Positions 38,196-46,521 are shown, counted from the stretch's first letter. The stretch is DNA of 64,000 nt from Dehalococcoidia bacterium (GCA_022827945.1 JAJEIT010000013.1:1-64000), one strand, 5' to 3'. A program made the numbers and translations. The notes: generated by a model from the letters alone, not told the origin.

Positions 38196-38450
38196 ATGTC
38201 GGCGCGCCTCGAAGTGCGACTGGACGACGAGCGGAAAGAGCGGCTGGACATGCTCGTCGAGACGGCGGGCTCTCCCACCTCCGAGGTGGTCCGCCGCCTG
38301 ATCGACGACGCCTGGGAAGCCATGATGCTGGAGCGCCGGAAGGCCGCGGTTGAGCGGCTGATCGCGCTGAACGTCGAAGACGTTCCCGACCCGGACATCC
38401 TCTCGCGCCAGCTTGCGGAGGCGCATGCGCCCTGTGGCTTCACTGATTGA
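38196..38450 (+). CDS. VapB-type antitoxin (module 2), ribbon-helix-helix
   Basis: 84 aa from ATG 38196, with GGGAG upstream. ARLEVRLDDERKERLDMLVE followed by TSEVVRRLIDDAWEAMM forms a ribbon-helix-helix; the tail PDPDILSRQLAEAHAP would cover the toxin. It lies behind a four-site operator. It overlaps the toxin gene by 26 bp. Confidence 0.8.
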   Translation: MSARLEVRLDDERKERLDMLVETAGSPTSEVVRRLIDDAWEAMMLERRKAAVERLIALNVEDVPDPDILSRQLAEAHAPCGFTD

Positions 38451-38901
38451 CGCCAATGTCCCCATCTACGCTGCAGGTGAGGACCACCCATACAAGGCGC
38501 CCTGCTCTCGCATCCTGTTAGCGGTGTCGACGCATCCACGTGCCTTCATCACCGACGTCGTGGTCTTGCAGGAGGTGATGCATCACTACATCCGTTCGCG
38601 ACGGTGGACGCGGGGAGGGAGGGAAGCTCTTCAGGGGTTTGCGGAGTTGATGCGGGGACGAACAGAGCCCGTCTATTCCGGCGATGTCGATATGGCAATC
38701 TCACTGGCCGACCGGCATCAGGGGATCGCCTCGCGCGACTACCTCCACGCAGCTGTCATGCGGCGCCTGGGGGTCGAGCGCATCATCTCCGCCGACCGGG
38801 ACTTCGACCGCCTTCCGGGGATCATCAGGCTCGACCCATCCGCCGTGGACGAGTGGGAGGACTCCGTCTTGAGCGCGAACGGGGGTCCGACCGACCCCTA
38901 G
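38425..38901 (+). CDS. VapC-type PIN ribonuclease toxin (module 2)
   Basis: 158 aa from ATG 38425, which has GGAGG just upstream; GTG 38434 is also possible. PIN acids: SLIDANVPIYAAG (Asp), VVVLQEVMHHY (Glu), IASRDYLHAAVM (Asp) and IISADRDFDRL (Asp). The N-terminal DANxPxYxxGxDHPxK pattern is shared with module 3, so the two belong to one VapC subfamily. The C-terminal 25 residues extend past the fold. Confidence 0.83.
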   Translation: MRPVASLIDANVPIYAAGEDHPYKAPCSRILLAVSTHPRAFITDVVVLQEVMHHYIRSRRWTRGGREALQGFAELMRGRTEPVYSGDVDMAISLADRHQGIASRDYLHAAVMRRLGVERIISADRDFDRLPGIIRLDPSAVDEWEDSVLSANGGPTDP

Positions 38902-38907
38902 AGACGC

Positions 38908-40263
38908 CTAGAAGATGCTGGCGTCGCTCTCCTCTTCCGCCTCGCCCACTGCCCGCTCCGTCGTGACCAGGCCATGGCCAAAGAGGATGCGCCGTCCCGC
39001 CGCCTCGAAGGGCGTGGCGCCCTCGGCGTCGGTCCCCAGCGCGCGCTGCACGAGCGCGAAGAGCGTCTCGCCGGTGACGAGCGCATACCCGTAGTTCTCG
39101 CAGGCGATGCGAAGGGCGTCGGTGAACTGACCGCGCCGTGCCGAAGGCGTGATGTTGCGCTTGCCGTTCGCCACGATGATGCCTCGGAGCTGCTCGCCCT
39201 CGTCCAGCAGGTGGCGCTCCAGGCGCCGCTGCAGGCGCACGTAGGGCCACTCCGCAACGTCTTCGCGCGAGCTTTCGACTTCCACGAGAGCGGTGTGCTC
39301 CCCTTCCGTGACCGCGAGGCCGTTGTCGGTATCCGTTGCATGCAGTCCCAGGAGCGCCAGCGCCTCTTGTACCGCGGCCGCGAAAGAGGGGCCGGTCGCC
39401 CACAGCAGGCGGCGGTGGGCGGTCAGGGCGTTGAGGCGCTCCCGCACGGCCGCCGCCCGCGAGGCGGCCGCCGACTCGGCCTCGGCCGCCTCCTCCAGCT
39501 CCGCCTCGATCTGCTCGGAGCCCGGCAGGGCGTGGGTACGCGCCCAACCCGGAGCATCCTCTGCCACCGCGCCGGAGGCTACCTCCGTCATCGCGTCGAC
39601 AAGCGCTTGGGCGAGCTTGGTGCGTGCGGTGCCCGTCACGGTGGCGAACGTGGGGGTCACCACGACGCGCCCGGCCAGCACCGGGAATTCGGCGGCGATG
39701 GGCATGTTCGAGCCGCCCGTGGCAATGATGTGCCCCTCATGGCCCCTCGTCGCGATGGCTGGGTCCAGCACGGCACGGTAGGAAAGGTGGCGGCGGTGTT
39801 CGCGCAGCACCGGGCTGAGCGCGTGGCGGTCATCGGCGATACGGATGGTTTTCCCTTCCCCGGCCCGGATGTGGGGTGCGTTCCAGCTCCCGCCCCTGGG
39901 CGCCGGCAGCCAGCTGTAGCGATCGAACCCCTCGAAGCCGACCACCCCGGGCAATACCGCGTTCGGGCGCCCGATGACGAAGAATGTGCCGCCCTGTTCC
40001 AGGAAGCGCCTGGCTTCCTCGGCGCGCCTCGTGAGCTGGTCGGCGGCGGAGACCTGCGTGGCCGTCGTCGCCCCGTTCACCACCGGACGCCCGTCCTGCG
40101 CGTTGAAAGGGCGCTCTCCTTCCAGCAGCTGCTGCACAGCCGTCGTGATCGCCTCCGGGTCGATGAAGACCGCATCGTAGTCGGTGAAGCTCGGGGCGTT
40201 CAGGATCGTGTGGTTATCCACGATCTGGTTCGGCAAGGAGTACCCGATGGTCAGGATGCGCAT
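38908..40263 (-). CDS. Uncharacterised protein: GATase-like N-terminal domain, coiled coil, nuclease-like C-terminal domain
   Basis: A 451-aa protein, 2 bp downstream of galU. The N-terminal 200 residues resemble a class-I glutamine amidotransferase or ThuA-like fold (YDAVFIDPEAIT, RFLEQGGTFFVIGRPNAV). Residues about 250-285 form an Ala/Glu-rich coiled coil. The C-terminal part (TALVEVESSRED, LRGIIVANGKR, GYALVTGETLFALVQRAL) has the spacing of PD-(D/E)xK nuclease-like domains, but the ExK position reads EVE, so activity is doubtful. No named family is recognised. Cotranscription with galU suggests a link to cell-surface or nucleotide-sugar metabolism. Confidence 0.5.
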   Translation of the reverse strand: MRILTIGYSLPNQIVDNHTILNAPSFTDYDAVFIDPEAITTAVQQLLEGERPFNAQDGRPVVNGATTATQVSAADQLTRRAEEARRFLEQGGTFFVIGRPNAVLPGVVGFEGFDRYSWLPAPRGGSWNAPHIRAGEGKTIRIADDRHALSPVLREHRRHLSYRAVLDPAIATRGHEGHIIATGGSNMPIAAEFPVLAGRVVVTPTFATVTGTARTKLAQALVDAMTEVASGAVAEDAPGWARTHALPGSEQIEAELEEAAEAESAAASRAAAVRERLNALTAHRRLLWATGPSFAAAVQEALALLGLHATDTDNGLAVTEGEHTALVEVESSREDVAEWPYVRLQRRLERHLLDEGEQLRGIIVANGKRNITPSARRGQFTDALRIACENYGYALVTGETLFALVQRALGTDAEGATPFEAAGRRILFGHGLVTTERAVGEAEEESDASIF

Positions 40264-40265
40264 GG

Positions 40266-41144
40266 CTACTGCTCCGTTCGCATGAGGGCGGTGAGGTGGG
40301 CGAGGAGGTCTGCGCGGATCTCCTCGCGATCGAAGGCGGCGGCGACTGCGGCGGCGATTGCCCCCGCGGGACGGCCGGCGTCGAAGCGGCGGCCGTCGAA
40401 GCGGCAGGCGCACACGGGCTCGCCTGCCGCGATCTGCCCGGCGATCGCGTCGGTGAGCTGTAGCTCGCCGCCGGCGCCCGGTTCCAGCGTCTCGAGTTGG
40501 TCGAAGATGGAGGGCCCGAACACGTAGCGTCCAACCACGCCCAGGTCCGATGGCGCCTCGATCGCCGCCGGCTTCTCCACGATGCCGCGCAGGCGGGCCG
40601 GGTTCCCCGGGCCGGAGGGGTCGACGATGCCGTACTGCGATATCTGCTCGGGCGTGACCTGCTGCACGGCGACGACGGTCGCTGCCCCGCAGCCTTCGTA
40701 CGCTGCCACGAGCTGCGCGGTGCAGGGCGTCGCCCCTAGGATGATGTCGTCCGGGAACAGCAGTGCGAACGGCTCCCCCGCCAGGTAGGGCTGTGCCTGC
40801 TGGACGGCGTGACCCGTCCCCAGCGGCTCCCGCTGCTCGACGAACGTGAACGTCGCCAGTCGCTCCGGCGCCAGCACTCGCTCGGCGAGGGCGGTGTCGC
40901 CCCGCTCGTGCGCGATCGCCTCGATGCGCGACCCACCCCCGAAGTGTTCCCGGATGGCGGCGCGGTCGGGCGCCAGCACCAGCACGACCTCCTCGACCCC
41001 GGCCGCCACCGCTTCCTCCACCGCGTACTGGATGATGGGCCGGTCGACGACCGGCAGCATCTCCTTGGGCACCGACTTCGTCGCCGGCAGCATGCGCGTG
41101 CCGAGCCCGGCCGCGAGGATGACCGCTCGTCGCACGGACGCCAT
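40266..41144 (-). CDS. galU: UTP-glucose-1-phosphate uridylyltransferase
   Basis: A 292-aa nucleotidyltransferase making UDP-glucose. The nucleotide loop is ILAAGLGTRMLPATKSVPKE, followed by YAVEEAVAAG, PLGTGHAVQQA, FPDDIILG and IVEKPAAIEAPSDLGVVGRY. TACCAT 6 nt before ATG 41144 suggests a leaderless mRNA. The downstream 451-aa gene begins 2 bp after its stop. Divergent from infC. Confidence 0.93.
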   Translation of the reverse strand: MASVRRAVILAAGLGTRMLPATKSVPKEMLPVVDRPIIQYAVEEAVAAGVEEVVLVLAPDRAAIREHFGGGSRIEAIAHERGDTALAERVLAPERLATFTFVEQREPLGTGHAVQQAQPYLAGEPFALLFPDDIILGATPCTAQLVAAYEGCGAATVVAVQQVTPEQISQYGIVDPSGPGNPARLRGIVEKPAAIEAPSDLGVVGRYVFGPSIFDQLETLEPGAGGELQLTDAIAGQIAAGEPVCACRFDGRRFDAGRPAGAIAAAVAAAFDREEIRADLLAHLTALMRTEQ

Positions 41145-41150
41145 AACGGC

Positions 41151-41156
41151 ATGGTA
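41151..41156 (-). promoter_or_regulatory. -10 element for leaderless galU mRNA (TACCAT)
   Basis: TACCAT on the minus strand is 6 nt from ATG 41144 and no ribosome site intervenes. Confidence 0.55.
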
Positions 41157-41199
41157 GAGCGCCGGGGCGTTCCGATATACAGCGCGATGATGGTGGTGC

Positions 41200-41205
41200 T
41201 ATCAT
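41200..41205 (+). promoter_or_regulatory. Probable -10 element for infC-rpmI-rplT (TATCAT)
   Basis: TATCAT lies 26 bp before the infC start, leaving a short leader with a GGGGAG ribosome site. No L20-type leader structure is visible in so short a leader. Confidence 0.5.
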
Positions 41206-41231
41206 CCACCGCACGTCTGACGGGGAGCAGC

Positions 41232-41903
41232 TTGAGAAAACGACGCTCGAAGGTTCCGCCTAAGCCACCACCGCCGCAGCCACGCATCAACGAGCGCATC
41301 CGCGTTCCCGAAGTGCGGGTTATCGACGAAGAGGGTCAGCAGGTAGGCGTGCTTCCGACCGCAGACGCAGTCGCCATGGCCCGCGAGCGTGATGTGGACC
41401 TCGTCGAGGTCTCCGGCCAGGCCACGCCCCCCGTCGCCCGCCTCATGGACTTCGGCCGCTTCAAGTACGAGCAGTCGAAGAAGGAGAGCGAGGCGCGCAA
41501 GCACCAGGCCAAGACCCGCCTGCGTGAAGTGCGCATGAAGCCGAAGATCGACGTGCACGACATCGACTTCAAGACCCGCACCGTTGAGAAGCTGCTGCGC
41601 CAGGGCGACAAGGTGAAGGTGACGGTCATGTTCCGGGGCCGGGAGATCACCCATCCCCAGATCGGCAAGAACCTCCTCGATCGTATCTTCGACAACCTCG
41701 AAGATGTAGCGACGAAGGAGAAGGACGCAGCGCTCGAAGGCCGGCACATGTCCATGATCCTGATCCCGGACAAGCGCGGGATCGCGGCTCGGGATCGTGC
41801 CGCCGAAGCCGAAGCGGAAGCCCAGAACGGGGCCGCTCCGGCCGCGGAAGAGCCCGAGGGCGAGAGCGGAGAACCGGTTACCGCGGGCGCGTCCGGGGAC
41901 TAG
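41232..41903 (+). CDS. infC: Translation initiation factor IF-3
   Basis: 223 aa from TTG 41232, chosen because GGGGAG lies 6 nt upstream and the family N-terminus INERIRVPEVRVIDEEGQQV begins soon after. A rare start codon is typical of infC, because IF-3 proofreads it and so controls itself. VARLMDFGRFKYEQSKKE and the C-terminal HIDxK-type region (KVTVMFRGREITHPQIG) are conserved. The C-terminal 40 residues are an acidic Ala/Glu-rich tail. First gene of infC-rpmI-rplT. Confidence 0.95.
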   Translation: MRKRRSKVPPKPPPPQPRINERIRVPEVRVIDEEGQQVGVLPTADAVAMARERDVDLVEVSGQATPPVARLMDFGRFKYEQSKKESEARKHQAKTRLREVRMKPKIDVHDIDFKTRTVEKLLRQGDKVKVTVMFRGREITHPQIGKNLLDRIFDNLEDVATKEKDAALEGRHMSMILIPDKRGIAARDRAAEAEAEAQNGAAPAAEEPEGESGEPVTAGASGD

Positions 41904-41906
41904 CCA

Positions 41907-42101
41907 GTGCCAAAGATCAAGACCCACAAGGGCGCCGCCTCGCGCTTTCGCGTAACCGGCGGCGGGAAGATCATGCGGATGTACGGCAACCGCAATAAAT
42001 TCCGCCGGAAGAAGCGCAAGCCCGTCCGCGTGAAATACGGTCAGACCGTCCCCGTTTCCGCGTCGCAATCGCGGACCATCCGGGAAATGCTCGTCAAGTA
42101 A
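41907..42101 (+). CDS. rpmI: 50S ribosomal protein L35
   Basis: 64 aa beginning PKIKTHKGAASRFRVTGGGK, the L35 signature, with the later RRKKRKPVRVKYG. GTG start 3 bp after infC, so translation is likely coupled. Confidence 0.95.
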   Translation: MPKIKTHKGAASRFRVTGGGKIMRMYGNRNKFRRKKRKPVRVKYGQTVPVSASQSRTIREMLVK

Positions 42102-42149
42102 CCCTGTTCACCCGGCAGGCGCGCCGGGTTTCACGAAGGAGCCCATCCA

Positions 42150-42509
42150 ATGAGTCGAGTGAAGCGTGGTGTCACCTCGCACCGCCGCCACAAGAAGATC
42201 CTGGGACTGGCAAAGGGCCACCACGGCCAGCGCCACCGCGTCTTCCGCCGCGCCAACGAGAGCGTCATGCACGCCCTCCGCTACAGCTACGAGGACCGTC
42301 GCGCCCGCAAGGGCGACTTCCGCCGCCTCTGGATCATCCGCATCAACGCCGCCGCCCGTCGCGAGGGACTCAGCTACTCGCGCTTCATGAACGGCCTCAA
42401 GAGAGCCGGCATCGATCTCGACCGCAAGATGCTCGCGCATCTCGCCGTCACGCGGCCCGATGCGTTCGCCAGGGTTGCCGAGCGCGCGAAGGAAGCGATC
42501 GCCGCCTGA
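42150..42509 (+). CDS. rplT: 50S ribosomal protein L20
   Basis: 119 aa; [20 protein letters not shown] and the later [19 protein letters not shown]-like segment ([19 protein letters not shown]) are conserved L20 blocks. GAAGGAG precedes ATG. It closes the infC operon and is convergent with yggT. Confidence 0.95.
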   Translation: MSRVKRGVTSHRRHKKILGLAKGHHGQRHRVFRRANESVMHALRYSYEDRRARKGDFRRLWIIRINAAARREGLSYSRFMNGLKRAGIDLDRKMLAHLAVTRPDAFARVAERAKEAIAA

Positions 42510-42518
42510 TCGGCCGCT

Positions 42519-42782
42519 CTAACCGATTTCCGAGAGCCTGATCACCATCTGCTGCAGCACGATCAGCAGCAGGATCGCCGCGAGCGGGCTCAGGTCCAGC
42601 ATCCCCGTGCTCGGCAGCACCCGCCGGATGGGGTCGATGATGGGCTCCGTGATGCGAAACAGCACCTGGTAGATGGTGCTGGACTGGTCGATCGGCAGAA
42701 AGCTGATGAGCGCGCGCGCCACAATCGACCACGTCAGGATCGTGATGAACGTCATCGTGAACTGCGTGACGTAGGGATGCAC
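42519..42782 (-). CDS. YggT-family membrane protein
   Basis: About 87 aa from GTG 42782; an in-frame TTG at 42803 overlaps a TATCCT hexamer (42803-42808) and is less likely. Two transmembrane segments (TFITILTWSIVARALISFL and LAAILLLIVLQQMVIRL) flank the YggT signature ITEPIIDPIRRVLP. The family is linked to cell-shape and osmotic functions; its mechanism is unclear. Confidence 0.85.
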   Translation of the reverse strand: MHPYVTQFTMTFITILTWSIVARALISFLPIDQSSTIYQVLFRITEPIIDPIRRVLPSTGMLDLSPLAAILLLIVLQQMVIRLSEIG

Positions 42783-42844
42783 GGCGAGGAGCCTCGCCTT
42801 CAAGGATACCGCAGCCCTGCTCCATCCTCGCGTAAAGCCCGTCG

Positions 42845-43957
42845 ATGCCGAATACTCAATCGATGGAAGACCTCCCCGAACTCCGCACCGACCGCCTCCT
42901 CCTCCGCCCCTTCCGCAGCGGCGACGTCGACGATGTGTTCGCCTACGCCCAGAACCCGGAGTGGAACCGCTATCTCGGCCTGCCTGAGCCCTATACGCGG
43001 CGCATGGCCGAGGAGTTCGTCGCCCGCGCCATCCTCGCCGACCCCGAGACGAACCCGATCTGGGCCATCGTCCACGACGGGCGCGTCTCGGGCGGCATCG
43101 ACTTCAGGGTTCGCCGCCCCGGCCTCGCTGAGATGGGGTACAGCATCGCCCAGCCCCTCTGGGGCCGCGGCCTGATGACCGAGGCGGCGCGAGCCGTCAT
43201 CGAGCACGCCTTCGAAGCTTGCGGCATCGTGCGCATCCAGGCGTACGCCTCCTCGCGGAACAAGGGCTCGTGGCGCGTCATGGAGAAGGTGGGCATGACG
43301 CGCGAGGGCCTGTTGCACAGCAACGGAGCCATCCGGGGCGAGTCCATCGACGACGTGCTCTACGCCATCGTGCGCGGCGATTGGCCGTCCCCCCAACCCA
43401 CGCCGGAGCAGGAAGCGGACAGCGAGGGCCCACCAGAGCTTCGCACCGACCGCCTGTTGCTCCGCCCCTACCGGATGGCCGATGTCGACGCCGTGTTCGA
43501 ATACGGGAAGGACCCCGAGTGGGGCCGTTATCTCGACGTCCCCCAGCCGTACACCCGTCGCAGCGCCGAAGCCGACGTGGCCCGGGCGGTCCTCGCCGAT
43601 CCGGAGACCGCCCCGATCTGGGCCATCGTCCACGACAGACAGGTATCCGGTGGCATCAGCCTGGCTGTGTACGGCCCCGGCTCGGCCGAGATGGGCTACA
43701 GCCTCACGCGGCCGCTCTGGGGGCAGGGGCTAATGACCGAGGCTGCGATAGCGGTGATGGCTTACGGCTTCGAGAAGCTTGACCTGGCTCGCATCCAGGC
43801 TTCGACCGACGTCCGCAACGAGGCGTCGTGGCGAGTCATGGAGAAGGTTGGCATGCAGCGCACCGGCGTGGCTCGAAGCAACCGCCTGCACCGCGACATC
43901 CGCGTCAATGACGTGTTCTACGAAGCCCTCCGCGAGGAGTGGTCACCGCCCGCGTAG
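42845..43957 (+). CDS. Tandem-duplicated GNAT acetyltransferase (RimJ/RimL-like)
   Basis: A 370-aa protein of two similar GNAT domains, residues about 10-178 and 198-366. Each begins PELRTDRLLLRP, shares YTRR, WAIVHD, VSGGI, AEMGYS, the acetyl-CoA loop PLWGRGLMTEAA or PLWGQGLMTEAA, and SWRVMEKVGM. They are joined by a Pro/Glu linker. RimJ/RimL-type enzymes acetylate N-terminal or small-molecule amines. Both CoA loops are intact. The start may instead be ATG 42863, which lies 6 nt after AATACT. Confidence 0.88.
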   Translation: MPNTQSMEDLPELRTDRLLLRPFRSGDVDDVFAYAQNPEWNRYLGLPEPYTRRMAEEFVARAILADPETNPIWAIVHDGRVSGGIDFRVRRPGLAEMGYSIAQPLWGRGLMTEAARAVIEHAFEACGIVRIQAYASSRNKGSWRVMEKVGMTREGLLHSNGAIRGESIDDVLYAIVRGDWPSPQPTPEQEADSEGPPELRTDRLLLRPYRMADVDAVFEYGKDPEWGRYLDVPQPYTRRSAEADVARAVLADPETAPIWAIVHDRQVSGGISLAVYGPGSAEMGYSLTRPLWGQGLMTEAAIAVMAYGFEKLDLARIQASTDVRNEASWRVMEKVGMQRTGVARSNRLHRDIRVNDVFYEALREEWSPPA

Positions 43958-44023
43958 TGCCAGCGACCGCCGGTGCCCCTGTTCTCTACGTGTCCCATTC
44001 CGCGGGCTCGAACGCTGCCGGCT

Positions 44024-44629
44024 TCAAACAAATTCGTAGAGGCGGGCGGGGCGGTGGGCGCCTTCCTTGCGGGTTTCGTTGGTCGCGCGGACGATGCCCA
44101 GCCCGACCATTCGCCGGCGGAAGTTCCGCTTGTCGACTGGCTCCTCGAGGATCGCCTCGTACACGCCCTGCAGCTCCCGCAGGGTGAAGCGACGCGGCAG
44201 GAAGCTGTAGGCCACGTTCGTGTACGCGAGCTTGTTCCGCAGCCGCTCGCGCGCGTATTCGAGGATGCCCTCGTTTCCGAACGCAAGACCGTCGAGGTCG
44301 CGCAGGGCGTGCCAGGCCGGACGCCACTCCAGCTCGCGACGGAGCCGCGCCTGCGCCGCCGGCAGCAGCGCGAAGTAGGCCACGACGATGCCCGCGTCCC
44401 CCTCGTCCGTCGCGTCGAAGCTGTAGAGCTGCTCCAGGAACACGTCCGTGAGGCCGGTCTCGTCCTGGAGCTTGCGGCTCGCCGCGCCGTCGAGCGTTTC
44501 GTTCGCTTGAAGCAGGCCTCCGGGCAGCGCCCACTCGCCCTGGCAGGGTTCCGCCGCGCGCTCGATCAGGAGCACGGAGAGCCGTCCCTCCAGCACGGTG
44601 AAGATGACCACGACCACCGCGGGCGCCAT
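44024..44629 (-). CDS. NrtR-like regulator: degenerate Nudix domain plus winged helix
   Basis: 201 aa from ATG 44629. The Nudix box reads GGLLQANETLDGAASRKLQ followed by DETGL, with Lys and Asp where catalytic acids of REUxEE belong, so hydrolysis is doubtful. The C-terminal half (RRFTLRELQGVYEAILEEPV then DKRNFRRRMVGLGIV) is a winged helix. This layout is that of NrtR regulators, which sense ADP-ribose and control NAD or sugar genes. TACACT 6 nt before the start points to a leaderless mRNA. The target is not visible. Confidence 0.8.
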   Translation of the reverse strand: MAPAVVVVIFTVLEGRLSVLLIERAAEPCQGEWALPGGLLQANETLDGAASRKLQDETGLTDVFLEQLYSFDATDEGDAGIVVAYFALLPAAQARLRRELEWRPAWHALRDLDGLAFGNEGILEYARERLRNKLAYTNVAYSFLPRRFTLRELQGVYEAILEEPVDKRNFRRRMVGLGIVRATNETRKEGAHRPARLYEFV

Positions 44630-44635
44630 CCGGCA

Positions 44636-44641
44636 AGTGTA
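44636..44641 (-). promoter_or_regulatory. -10 element for leaderless NrtR-like gene (TACACT)
   Basis: TACACT on the minus strand is 6 nt from ATG 44629. Confidence 0.55.
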
Positions 44642-44703
44642 GGACGTGCCGCCGGTCGCGGGGTGAAGCCAAACCGCGGGATGTGGCGCAAGCAATCCCG
44701 TGC

Positions 44704-44709
44704 CTACAA
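44704..44709 (+). promoter_or_regulatory. -10 element of tRNA-Ser (TACAAT)
   Basis: TACAAT ends 7 nt before the mature 5' end of tRNA-Ser, so transcription would start at or beside the first base of the tRNA. The same spacing separates -10 elements from start codons at the leaderless genes. Confidence 0.6.
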
Positions 44710-44716
44710 TGCCTGC

Positions 44717-44808
44717 GGAGGGGTCGCATAGAGGCCTAGTGCGGGCGCCTGCTAAGCGCTTATCGGCGGAAACGTCGATCGAGGGTTCGAATCCCTCCCC
44801 CTCCGCCA
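44717..44808 (+). tRNA. tRNA-Ser (anticodon GCU)
   Basis: A 92-nt class-II tRNA. GGAGGGG pairs with CCCCTCC; the anticodon loop holds GCT; a long variable arm (TATCGGCGGAAACGTCGAT) and T arm GAGGGTTCGAATCCCTC are present. G73 and an encoded CCA end it. It decodes AGC and AGU. miaB begins 20 bp later. Confidence 0.95.
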
Positions 44809-44827
44809 CTCGAACTGGAAGCGACAC

Positions 44828-46126
44828 ATGACCGAGCGCTACTTCCTCTGGACCGTCGGCTGCCAGATGAACGTCGCGGACAGCGAGAAGCTGGCCGCCG
44901 GCTTCACCCGCCTCGGCATGGAGCCCGTCCCCGAGGCCGCCGGCGCCGACATCGTCGTCATCAACACCTGCAGCGTCCGCCAGCACGCCGAGGACCGCGC
45001 CTACTCCCAGCTCGGCCGCGTGCGCCTCATCAAGGAGGAGCGCCCCGACCTCAAGATCGCCGTCATGGGCTGCATGGTCGGCCGGCGCACCATCGACCTT
45101 GAGAAGCGCTTCCCCTTCGTCGATGTGTTCGCCCGGCCGCAGCAATTCGAGCCCATCATGGAGTTGGTCGAAGGCCCCTCCGAGGACCTTGGCGGCGAGT
45201 TCTGGCCCTCCACCTTCGCCGTCCCCGACGGCCCCACCGCCTACGTCCCCGTCGTCCACGGCTGCGACAAGTTCTGCACCTACTGCATCGTCCCTCTCCG
45301 CCGCGGCCGCGAGCGCAGCCGCCCCGTCGACGAGATCGTGCGCGAGGTCGCCTACCTCGCCGCCAACGATGTCCGCGAGGTGACCCTGCTGGGCCAGACG
45401 GTCGAGGCCTACGGCCACGACCTCGATGACACCCCCGACCTCGGCGACCTGATGCGCGAGCTCTCCGCCATCGAGCGGCTCGCCCGCATCCGCTTCCTCA
45501 CCTCCTACCCGAAGGACATGACTCCCCGCATCCTCGAAGCCGTCGCTGAGCTGCCGAAGGTAATGGAGTGCTTCTCACTGCCGGTGCAGTCTGGCAGCGA
45601 CGCCGTCCTCGACTCGATGCGCCGCGGCTACACGAAGGCCGAGTACCTGGGGAAAGTCGCCGAGGTGCGCGCCCTCATGCCCGACGCCGGCATCACGACC
45701 GATGTCATCGTCGGCTACCCCGGCGAGACCGACGCCGATTTCGAGGAGACGCTCGAACTGGTCGAGGATTTGCGCTTCGATAAGGTTCACACGGCCGCGT
45801 ACTCGCCCCGACCCGGCACGTTCGCCTACCGCAAGATGCCCGACGACGTTCCCGCCGAGGTCAAGTCAGAACGCCTCCAGCGCCTGAACGCCGTCGAGGA
45901 GCGCATCTCCCGCGAGATCAACGCGACCCTCCTCGGCACCCCCCAGACCATCCTGGTCGAAGGTGTTAGCAAGAAGGGCCAGCACTACGGGCGAACCCGC
46001 ACCGGAAAGCTCGTCCACCTCGACGCCCCCGCCCGCCCCGGCGCCCTCGTCGACGTCCACATCGACCACGCCGGCCCCTTCGCCCTCCGCGGCTCCCCGG
46101 TCGATGCCCTGGCGGTCGTGAGCTAG
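44828..46126 (+). CDS. miaB: tRNA-2-methylthio-N6-dimethylallyladenosine synthase
   Basis: A 432-aa radical-SAM methylthiotransferase. The N-terminal Fe-S cysteines are in GCQMNVADSE, NTCSVR and GCMVG; the radical-SAM CxxxCxxC is CDKFCTYC; a TRAM RNA-binding domain ends the protein. MiaB adds methylthio groups at A37 of tRNAs reading UNN codons. tRNA-Ser(GCU), its neighbour, is not expected to be a substrate. It shares its stop with the convergent vapC3 (CTAG). Confidence 0.93.
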   Translation: MTERYFLWTVGCQMNVADSEKLAAGFTRLGMEPVPEAAGADIVVINTCSVRQHAEDRAYSQLGRVRLIKEERPDLKIAVMGCMVGRRTIDLEKRFPFVDVFARPQQFEPIMELVEGPSEDLGGEFWPSTFAVPDGPTAYVPVVHGCDKFCTYCIVPLRRGRERSRPVDEIVREVAYLAANDVREVTLLGQTVEAYGHDLDDTPDLGDLMRELSAIERLARIRFLTSYPKDMTPRILEAVAELPKVMECFSLPVQSGSDAVLDSMRRGYTKAEYLGKVAEVRALMPDAGITTDVIVGYPGETDADFEETLELVEDLRFDKVHTAAYSPRPGTFAYRKMPDDVPAEVKSERLQRLNAVEERISREINATLLGTPQTILVEGVSKKGQHYGRTRTGKLVHLDAPARPGALVDVHIDHAGPFALRGSPVDALAVVS

Positions 46127-46521
46127 CTCAGCCGTTCGATTCCGGGGAAAGTGTCAAGGGCCTGGTCAAAGGTGAGGATGCGGGTCACGCCCGCTCGCTT
46201 CATGACCGCAAGGTGGATGGCATCGCGCGCGGACAGGCCCGGCGTGGAACCAAGGATGGTTCTCGCCTCCAGTACGTCGGTCCGCTCGAATCCCAGGATG
46301 GAGGATACCAGGTCATCGAGCGCCTCGAATGCGGCCTCGACAATATCCAGGCGCCGCGTCGCGTGATACCGATGGAGTATCTCCTGGTAGACCCCCACGT
46401 CGGTAACGAACTGCTCACCGACCATCGTCAGGGTAGGGAGAAGCTCCAGGACGCTAGCCTTGTTGGGATGGTCGCCGCCTACCAGGTACATGGGAATGTT
46501 GGCGTCGACGAAGATCACCAC
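46123..46521 (-). CDS. VapC-type PIN ribonuclease toxin (module 3)
   Basis: A 132-aa PIN domain: IFVDANIPMYLVG (Asp), GVYQEILHRYH (Glu), LSARDAIHLAVM (Asp) and ILTFDQALDTFPG (Asp). Its N-terminus DANIPMYLVGGDHPNK matches module 2. It overlaps the antitoxin gene by 7 bp and miaB by the CTAG at 46123-46126. Confidence 0.83.
   Translation of the reverse strand: MVIFVDANIPMYLVGGDHPNKASVLELLPTLTMVGEQFVTDVGVYQEILHRYHATRRLDIVEAAFEALDDLVSSILGFERTDVLEARTILGSTPGLSARDAIHLAVMKRAGVTRILTFDQALDTFPGIERLS

Noticed and set aside
42110-42129. Hairpin ACCCGGC...GCCGGGT between rpmI and rplT
   Set aside because: Short, with no U tract and inside a ribosomal operon, so a terminator is unlikely. It may only be a processing or stability element.
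44717-46126. tRNA-Ser(GCU) as a natural substrate pair for MiaB because the genes are adjacent
   Set aside because: MiaB modifies tRNAs with A36 and A37; the GCU anticodon ends in U, so adjacency is probably not functional.
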